From Armatimonadota bacterium (GTDB lineage: Bacteria; Armatimonadota; Armatimonadia; Armatimonadales; Armatimonadaceae): DNA of 5,290 nucleotides. Every line of letters begins with the position of its first letter. Positions within the stretch are counted from its first letter, which is position 1. The position numbers and the translations under genes are program-made. This document shows positions 1 through 4,154 of the stretch, in pieces. The notes beneath the pieces are model-generated. The model worked only from the letters and a program-made list of their open reading frames with translations, did not search any database and was not told the DNA's origin. The stretch is from positions 1-5,290 of the forward strand of contig JAURHZ010000166.1 of assembly GCA_030833025.1 (NCBI GenBank), read 5' to 3'.

Positions 1-349
1 GTTTCAATTCGCAGCAATACTGAACATTTGCTGTGATATCAAGCTCAAGAAACCGCTTGACACGGTTGTCAAATTCCGCCAGTTCCGCTGGACTGAAAGC
101 ATTTGCCAATGACAGCATCGGACGGCCATGAACCACCTCGGCAAAGCCACCGCTTAGCGGCGCACCGACACGCTGCGTCGGAGAATCATCCGTGATTAAC
201 TCAGGATTAGTAGCCTCTAACGCGATGAGCTCGTGAAGCAGGGCATCGTATTCTGCATCGGAGATGTTCGGCGCATCCTGGATGTAATAGAGAGCATTGT
301 GCCGGGCAATTTCTGTACGTAGCCAAGTAATCCGTTCACTCACATCCAT
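1..349 (-). CDS. ligA: NAD-dependent DNA ligase LigA, N-terminal part (cut by window edge)
   Basis: LigA seals nicks in duplex DNA during replication and repair, using NAD+ to adenylate an active-site lysine. Translating the minus strand from the ATG at 347-349 gives 116 residues that begin MDVSERITWLRTEIARHNAL. They include the Ia-domain pattern H-N-A-L-Y-Y-I-Q-D-A-P with D-A-E-Y-D-A-L, which binds the NMN half of NAD+, then NPELITDDSPTQRVGAPLSG and PMLSLANAF, as in bacterial LigA. The last complete codons read CCELK; this lysine (residue 116) matches the adenylated lysine of the family (K115 in E. coli). Only the Ia domain and the start of the adenylation domain are visible, of the family's usual roughly 670 residues. 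The start is well supported: an in-frame TAG lies eight codons upstream and a GGGGA ribosome site sits 7 nt before the ATG. It is transcribed divergently from hpt. The identification is firm. Confidence 0.96.
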   Translation of the reverse strand, partial: MDVSERITWLRTEIARHNALYYIQDAPNISDAEYDALLHELIALEATNPELITDDSPTQRVGAPLSGGFAEVVHGRPMLSLANAFSPAELAEFDNRVKRFLELDITANVQYCCELK

Positions 350-356
350 GCAACTG

Positions 357-361
357 TCCCC
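357..361 (-). promoter_or_regulatory. Ribosome binding site of ligA
   Basis: The minus strand reads TAGGGGA over 363-357, with GGGGA ending 7 nt before the ligA ATG. This fixes the start at 349, because the frame is closed by a TAG (371-373) shortly upstream. Confidence 0.7.
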
Positions 362-387
362 TAATCCATTCTACTATTGATTCATCC

Positions 388-422
388 ATGAGCATCAGCC
401 TGCACAACCTCGGCTTGCTCAT
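388..422. repeat. Imperfect inverted repeat in the presumed ligA leader
   Basis: ATGAGCA at 388-394 pairs with TGCTCAT at 416-422, and AGCC at 397-400 pairs with GGCT at 412-415. This gives 11 base pairs with a two-base bulge and an 11-nt loop. No T-run follows on either strand, so it does not look like an intrinsic terminator. It lies 38 nt upstream of the ligA start and would be in its mRNA leader if the promoter lies further right. It could be a leader hairpin, a protein-binding site or chance. Confidence 0.4.
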
Positions 423-611
423 CTGCCGCGGAGTTACGATTTTTGCGCACAGTTACTAATCGTATGAAAAGCGGTGATTATTACAAAATGTCGCAAGAAT
501 CTTTCGATGCTTGGGAACGTATAGGCAACCCGCACAAGTCAGTGCTCTAAATGACGTATAACGAATACGAATTTCGCGTCACACTTCTGGGTTCATCCTA
601 GATATTGACTC

Positions 612-616
612 GGGGG
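612..616 (+). promoter_or_regulatory. Ribosome binding site of hpt
   Basis: GGGGG ends 7 nt before the ATG at 624. It favours that ATG over the in-frame ATG at 633, which would be 16 nt away. Confidence 0.65.
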
Positions 617-623
617 TAACGAG

Positions 624-1175
624 ATGGGTTTCATGGATCACGATATCGAGAGCGTTCTTTTCACGGCTGATGAAATTAATGCTCGGGTTGCAGAGCTTGG
701 CGCGGAAATCACCCGTGACTACCAAGGGCGTCAACCACACCTCGTCACGATCGTCAAAGGATCGATTCCGTTCCTCGCAGACTTGATGCGTCACATCGAC
801 CTCCCGCTGACCGTTGACCTCCTCGGCGTTTCAAGCTACTGCGGTACACAGTCAAGTGGCGAAGCGCGCCTTACAAAAGATTTGGATGAGTCCATCGAAG
901 GGCGTCATGTTATCGTCGTCGAGGATGTCATCGATACAGGCCTCACGCTTTCCTATGTCCTTCGCAATCTAAGACAGCGTGCTCCGGCTAGCCTGAGGGT
1001 CATTACGATGCTCGACAAGCCTGCGCGCCGCGAAGGCAAAGTCGAAGCAAACTACGTCGGCTTTACAATTCCTGATCATTTTGTCGTTGGATATGGCCTT
1101 GACTGGAACCAACAGTATAGAAACCTCCCGTATATAGGTGTGCTGAAGCGCGATGTTTATGCGCCGGCCGAATAG
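624..1175 (+). CDS. hpt: Hypoxanthine (guanine) phosphoribosyltransferase
   Basis: This cytosolic purine-salvage enzyme joins hypoxanthine and usually guanine to PRPP to make IMP or GMP. The 183-residue length is normal for bacterial Hpt. Visible motifs are the KG dipeptide of the pyrophosphate loop (K45-G46), the flexible flap around SSYCGT (70-75) and the PRPP-binding signature VIVVEDVIDTGLTL (96-109), with E100, D101 and the catalytic D104. K132 and D160 align with human HPRT K165 and D193, which contact the purine and metal. The C-terminal FVVGYGLDWNQQYRNLPYIG block (153-172) is diagnostic. It is the first gene of a tight plus-strand run, and the next gene's ribosome site begins in the last base of its stop codon. 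In many bacteria hpt neighbours tilS and ftsH; neither is present here. Base preference (hypoxanthine versus guanine) cannot be read from the sequence. The family call is secure. Confidence 0.95.
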   Translation: MGFMDHDIESVLFTADEINARVAELGAEITRDYQGRQPHLVTIVKGSIPFLADLMRHIDLPLTVDLLGVSSYCGTQSSGEARLTKDLDESIEGRHVIVVEDVIDTGLTLSYVLRNLRQRAPASLRVITMLDKPARREGKVEANYVGFTIPDHFVVGYGLDWNQQYRNLPYIGVLKRDVYAPAE

Positions 1176-1180
1176 GGGGA
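1175..1180 (+). promoter_or_regulatory. Ribosome binding site of the 142-residue gene, overlapping the hpt stop
   Basis: GGGGGA starts with the last base of the hpt TAG stop and lies 6 nt before the ATG at 1187. The arrangement implies co-transcription and possibly coupled translation with hpt. Confidence 0.65.
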
Positions 1181-1186
1181 ATTGGT

Positions 1187-1615
1187 ATGTCAAGCGATAA
1201 TCAGAACCAACCAGATGACGGGGATGGTCAATCCGGAGGCTTACGTGCGCCGAGTGCAGAGCGCATAGCTGATGTGACTCTTGGCGCCGGTGTAGCGGCG
1301 ATTGAGAAGCTTGAACAGGTTGCTGGTGATCTCGATAACCGAATTCGCCACGCAATCGCGGATGCTCCCCAATTTGTTGACTCACTCGAGGAAAAGGGAC
1401 GTCCCATTCGTGACAGAATTCTTGACCTAATTCGTCAACGTCCTACAGTTGCCGATGTTTTCGCTGCTGCCGCGCGTACAGAAAAACCATCCGATGACAA
1501 AATGACTGCTCTCGAGCTACGCGTAAACGAACTGGAGCGGGAGCATGCTGCCACAGATTCCGATAAGCCCGATGAGTCCAGCGTGTCCGCTGCCCCTGAA
1601 ACATCGTCAGATTAG
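1187..1615 (+). CDS. Unknown 142-residue helical protein, phasin-like in pattern
   Basis: I do not recognise this protein. Residues 1-25 are polar and low in complexity (many N, Q, D, G, S) and look disordered. Residues about 26-100 form a likely amphipathic helical region, with segments such as DVTLGAGVAAIEKLEQVAGD and EEKGRPIRDRILDLI. A short heptad-like stretch, MTALELRVNELEREH (about 105-119), could be a coiled coil. The C-terminus is an acidic Ser/Asp/Glu-rich tail. There is no signal peptide and no convincing membrane span, so it is probably cytoplasmic. The plan of long amphipathic helices plus a short coiled coil resembles phasin-like or granule-associated proteins, but that is only a similarity of pattern. 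The gene starts 11 nt after hpt with a strong G-rich ribosome site and ends 5 nt before maf, so it is very likely expressed with them. It is real by context; its function is unknown. Confidence 0.82.
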   Translation: MSSDNQNQPDDGDGQSGGLRAPSAERIADVTLGAGVAAIEKLEQVAGDLDNRIRHAIADAPQFVDSLEEKGRPIRDRILDLIRQRPTVADVFAAAARTEKPSDDKMTALELRVNELEREHAATDSDKPDESSVSAAPETSSD

Positions 1616-1620
1616 CCTGA

Positions 1621-2229
1621 ATGATGCCTAAGATTTATCTCGCATCCGCCAGCCCCCGCAGGCGAGAGCTTATTCGTCATCTTGGAATCAACCCCGAGAT
1701 CGTTGTGAGCAACTTTGATGAAGCCACCCTTGACCATATCAAGGATCCGCTTGTCTACGTCGAAGCCGCGGCATTTGGAAAAGCATCCGCTGTTGCAAAC
1801 TTGCACCAGGGAATTGTTATTGGTGTCGACACCGATGTTGTTTGCCCAGATGGACATATCTTGGGTAAACCTGAAAGCGTTGATGCTGCTGTCGCCATGC
1901 TTAGGCATTTATCGGGGCGTACACATACCGTGCACTCCGCGATTGTGTTGGTTGACTCCACGGTTACGCCTCATCGTGTGAACGCTGAGATTACGACCAC
2001 ACGCGTTACATTTGCTGATATCCCGGATGACCAGTTAGACGCCTACGTGGCGACGGGATCTCCATTTGATAAGGCCGGCGGTTACGGGATGCAGGACGAA
2101 GCAATGGCATTTGTAGCATCCATTGATGGCGATCCAAGCAGTGTCATCGGGCTCCCACTGGTTCCATTACGACAATTATTATCCATCTGGAATGTCACAA
2201 TGTTTGCCGAAGTACCGAGTACGGAATAA
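1621..2229 (+). CDS. maf: Maf-family nucleotide pyrophosphatase (YhdE-like, dTTP/UTP type)
   Basis: Maf proteins hydrolyse nucleoside triphosphates, including non-canonical or modified ones, to monophosphates and pyrophosphate; they act in nucleotide-pool cleansing and have been linked to septum arrest. The 202-residue protein opens with the signature LASASPRRRELI (7-18) and has E34, K54, the catalytic D70 in IGVDTDVV (67-74), GKP (82-84), MLRHLSGRTHTV (93-104) and SPFDKAGGYGMQ (147-158), ending in the VIGLPL block. Glutamine at 158 (the GIQ position) points to the YhdE dTTP/UTP subgroup rather than the YceF m7GTP subgroup. Two tandem ATG codons begin the frame 5 nt after the preceding stop, with no clear ribosome site. 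This suggests translational coupling, and either ATG may be used. Family is certain, subgroup probable. Its place beside hpt fits nucleotide metabolism. Confidence 0.94.
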   Translation: MMPKIYLASASPRRRELIRHLGINPEIVVSNFDEATLDHIKDPLVYVEAAAFGKASAVANLHQGIVIGVDTDVVCPDGHILGKPESVDAAVAMLRHLSGRTHTVHSAIVLVDSTVTPHRVNAEITTTRVTFADIPDDQLDAYVATGSPFDKAGGYGMQDEAMAFVASIDGDPSSVIGLPLVPLRQLLSIWNVTMFAEVPSTE

Positions 2230-2242
2230 TCTGAGCCTGTAA

Positions 2243-2623
2243 ATGAGCCGTTACCTCGATTTTTCCACGACTGGCGATCAACCTGCCGTTGCTGAACGTT
2301 GTAGACACACCCTACAACGAATCGGTAAAGTGCAGGATTTTGATGCTACCGGTCGCCTAATGGGAACCATCCCAATCGAGGGCTGGGTCGCTAGAGTCAT
2401 CGTCACTTGGAAGCCTGGTCGCAAGCCGGGAACAATCAAAGTCGAGCTTGAAGCGAATTCGGATGACAAAGTAAACAGGGCCGCTGATGCTGCCATGTAT
2501 AAGTTTGTGAGTGCCTACAAAGGTAACTTGAAATCAGCGTGGCCTGCGCGCTTGATACTGATTGGAATACTCGTTCTGATCGCAGTCGCAATACTTGCTT
2601 TGAAATCGGCATCCGTTTTCTAA
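2243..2623 (+). CDS. Unknown 126-residue protein with one C-terminal membrane helix
   Basis: I do not recognise this protein. Residues 1-100 look like a small soluble alpha/beta domain: a probable helix with residues AVAERCRHTLQRIG, several strand-like stretches (GTIPIEGWVARVIVTW, GTIKVELEA), then a second helix at NRAADAAMYKFVSAY. After K-S-A-W-P-A-R comes an uninterrupted hydrophobic segment, LILIGILVLIAVAILAL (104-120), followed by only six residues. With no N-terminal signal and lysines/arginine before the span, it fits a tail-anchored protein with its soluble domain in the cytoplasm. It begins 13 nt after maf with no clear ribosome site and reads as part of the same operon. Codon use looks like its neighbours. 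The gene is likely real, given the strand, spacing and coherent membrane anchor; its role is open. A membrane-tethered partner of Maf or Hpt is a guess. Confidence 0.78.
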   Translation: MSRYLDFSTTGDQPAVAERCRHTLQRIGKVQDFDATGRLMGTIPIEGWVARVIVTWKPGRKPGTIKVELEANSDDKVNRAADAAMYKFVSAYKGNLKSAWPARLILIGILVLIAVAILALKSASVF

Positions 2624-2644
2624 AACGCACCGTACAATTGCAAC

Positions 2645-2974
2645 ATGGATGCAACTGAATTCGATGCCGATGAAACAGCGCTGGAGCGTTTCGCCAGACT
2701 GTATATGACTCCAGAAGAGACCGTCAAGCATTGGGATGCTTGGATGAGTACGCAAACCGAGACCACACAGGCTGTGATGGCTAAAATGGCGACGACGGTT
2801 GCGGAAGAAAACGACATCACGGATGACGAAGCAAAGCAGTTCCTTTGCGTCCAAAAAGTCATCGAAGATGTCGGCGTGGGCTGGGTGGAAAACTGGCTAG
2901 ATGCGTACGACAAGGAGCAGTTCATGGCTGCACGGACGCTTAAGCCAATGAGTCCATCCCGCAAGCGGAAGTAA
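2645..2974 (+). CDS. Unknown 109-residue acidic helical protein
   Basis: I do not recognise this protein. It is acidic over residues 1-90 and ends in a basic tail (PSRKRK, 104-109). It looks almost wholly helical, with segments ALERFARLYMTPEETVKHWD and AVMAKMATTVAEENDITDDE and a tryptophan-containing helix, VGVGWVENWLDAYD. There is no signal peptide, membrane span, metal-binding cysteine cluster or nucleotide-binding motif; the single cysteine is in QFLCVQKV. It is the last gene of the plus-strand run, starting 21 nt after the tail-anchored protein without a visible ribosome site. A later start at the ATG in LYMTPEE (residue 21) cannot be excluded. It ends 8 nt from the stop codon of the convergent mutY. 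It is probably a real cytoplasmic protein, but it is the least certain member of the run. Confidence 0.68.
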   Translation: MDATEFDADETALERFARLYMTPEETVKHWDAWMSTQTETTQAVMAKMATTVAEENDITDDEAKQFLCVQKVIEDVGVGWVENWLDAYDKEQFMAARTLKPMSPSRKRK

Positions 2975-2982
2975 TTCCTAAC

Positions 2983-4074
2983 CTACAGCTCTAATGCCGG
3001 TTGTGAAACCGGCAGCCTTTCACTCATCAAAACCTGCTTGTGCTTCGCCCAAAGCTTTGCTTGAGGGTTCGGCATTGGGTAGGTGTCGATATCCGCGAGA
3101 CTTTTCCATGCCTCATCGCATGCGGAAACCTCTGGAGCATGCACCACAAAGGCAATTAACTCAACGCTGTAGACCGTCACCGCATGACGCAGACGTCCAA
3201 GCTCTACTACGTGGCCTTTGTGATCGCCGAGGAGTTCTTTCGCGAGTCTTTCCACAGTCTCAACGGCTGATGCGTCCTCCATCACCGTTGCCCTAGGAAA
3301 GCTGTACAGTCCACCCCACAAGCCATCGTGGGGGAGCTGCTGCGTATATGTCTTTCCATCACAGAATGGAATCAAAATGACATCCGTCCGGCGGATAGCC
3401 TTTGGCTTGTCGATAGGCAGTGGATATTGCTCTGGCTGACCATTTTGTTTCGCGATGCAGTCATTTCCGATTGGGCAGCGCTCACAAGCTGGGCTCTTAG
3501 GCGTGCACAAGGTTGCCCCCAGCTCCATCATCGCCTGATTGAAGTCCCCCGGCCTCGCATCATCAAGATTGGCATCCGCAATTGTCTGCAGCTGCACCTG
3601 AACCGCTGGTAGCTTAGGGTTATCCTCAATGCCTTCGTGACGGCACAACACTCGAATGACGTTAGCATCCACGACAGCCTGGTGGGCATCCGAGCTGATC
3701 GATGACACAGCTGCCGCCGTGTATGGGCCGACTCCCGGAAGTGCGAGGAGGTCATCGTAGGATGTTGGGAATACGCCGCTGTTTTTGGTCAGCACAACAG
3801 CTGCGGCCTTGTGCATATTCCGTGCACGCGCGTAGTAACCCAAACCCTGCCAGTGCATCAGGACATCATCTAGAGGCGCACTCGCAAGCGATGCTACATT
3901 TGGAAAGCGCTCCATCCATCGGAGCCAATAGGGAGTCGCCGTAACCACTTGGGTTTGCTGAAGCATCATTTCCGAGACCCAGATTGCATAGGGATCTTTC
4001 GTCAAGCGCCAAGGCATTTCCCGTTGATAGACATCAAACCAATCGAGTAGTGCTTGCTTTGACTCAGGAATCAC
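2983..4074 (-). CDS. mutY: A/G-specific adenine DNA glycosylase MutY
   Basis: MutY removes adenine mispaired with 8-oxoguanine (and with guanine), preventing G-to-T transversions. Its 363 residues match the family. The N-terminal catalytic domain has PWR (21-23), WVSEMMLQQTQV with catalytic E35, the helix-hairpin-helix LPGVGPYTAAAV (112-123) and VVDANVIRVL with catalytic D136. The [4Fe-4S] site is complete as C190-X6-C197-X2-C200-X5-C206. A C-terminal MutT-like domain follows, with GLWGGLYSFP (251-260). Its oxoguanine-reading loop, Phe-Ser-His in Geobacillus MutY, appears as V299-T300-V301. The start is GTG; no ATG in frame gives a complete N-terminus. The codons upstream stay open through the terminator, and no ribosome site is visible. 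The gene is convergent with the hpt run and downstream of the transporter, from which a strong terminator separates it. Identity is firm; only the start is somewhat open. Confidence 0.96.
   Translation of the reverse strand: MIPESKQALLDWFDVYQREMPWRLTKDPYAIWVSEMMLQQTQVVTATPYWLRWMERFPNVASLASAPLDDVLMHWQGLGYYARARNMHKAAAVVLTKNSGVFPTSYDDLLALPGVGPYTAAAVSSISSDAHQAVVDANVIRVLCRHEGIEDNPKLPAVQVQLQTIADANLDDARPGDFNQAMMELGATLCTPKSPACERCPIGNDCIAKQNGQPEQYPLPIDKPKAIRRTDVILIPFCDGKTYTQQLPHDGLWGGLYSFPRATVMEDASAVETVERLAKELLGDHKGHVVELGRLRHAVTVYSVELIAFVVHAPEVSACDEAWKSLADIDTYPMPNPQAKLWAKHKQVLMSERLPVSQPALEL
2996..3013. terminator. Possible operon-end hairpin with GUGA tetraloop, inside the mutY 3' end
   Basis: GCCGGTT (2996-3002) and AACCGGC (3007-3013) form a perfect 7-bp stem around GTGA, a stable GNRA-type loop in plus-strand RNA. 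It begins 22 nt after the last stop of the plus-strand run and lies within the final codons of mutY. Downstream on the plus strand is only AGCCTTTCA, not a proper U-tract. It may therefore be a weak or Rho-assisted terminator or a 3'-end stabiliser rather than a classic intrinsic terminator. Confidence 0.4.
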
Positions 4075-4091
4075 AGTGCGTAGTGTGGCAT

Positions 4092-4123
4092 AAAAAACAC
4101 CCCGATGAAAGCCATCGGGGTGT
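4092..4123 (-). terminator. Intrinsic terminator after the nucleoside transporter gene
   Basis: ACACCCCGATG (4097-4107) and CATCGGGGTGT (4113-4123) make a perfect 11-bp GC-rich stem with a 5-nt loop. On the minus strand the stem is followed by an uninterrupted T-run (4096-4092, plus the last stem base). It lies 31 nt past the transporter stop and 17 nt before the mutY start, so it ends the transporter transcript and isolates mutY. The opposite strand has no T-run, so it is one-directional. Confidence 0.92.
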
Positions 4124-4154
4124 CGATATGTGCATCTGAGTCGATGCTTGGTAA

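Larger units (their letters stand above)
350..623. other. Divergent intergenic region between ligA and hpt
   Basis: This 274-bp stretch must carry the promoters of both ligA (leftward) and the hpt run (rightward), since the two genes start from its two ends. I see no consensus-quality sigma-70 promoter. The best weak candidate for ligA is TTGTAA, 16 nt, TACGAT on the minus strand (roughly 487-460), matching the consensus at 4 of 6 positions in each box. For hpt there is a TATAAC at 557-562 with no matching -35 box. Other elements are an imperfect inverted repeat (388-422), AGTTAC twice 19 nt apart (432-437, 451-456) and a tandem ACGAAT pair (561-572). Plus-strand mini-ORFs of 23, 28 and 16 codons (388-459, 464-550, 551-601) have no ribosome sites and I do not call them genes. 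Confidence 0.6.

Noticed and set aside
464..550. 28-codon plus-strand frame followed at once by a 16-codon frame (551-601)
   Set aside because: No ribosome site, no family resemblance and no conserved feature. The TAA-ATG abutment is interesting to the eye but easily due to chance in a 274-bp gap.
604..609. TTGACT resembling a -35 box just before hpt
   Set aside because: A matching -10 box would fall inside the hpt coding sequence (about 627-632, ggtttc), which is not TATAAT-like and would leave the start codon outside the transcript.
969..1385. 138-codon minus-strand open frame crossing the hpt end and the following gene
   Set aside because: It lies antisense to the conserved hpt coding sequence and its neighbour, has no recognisable motif, and crosses a well-supported gene junction. 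It is best read as a shadow frame.
2534..2964. Minus-strand frames of 106 and 114 codons opposite the 126- and 109-residue genes
   Set aside because: Their His/Arg/Ser/Cys-rich composition is typical of antisense frames. The plus-strand frames fit the operon spacing and encode a coherent membrane anchor, so the plus strand was preferred.
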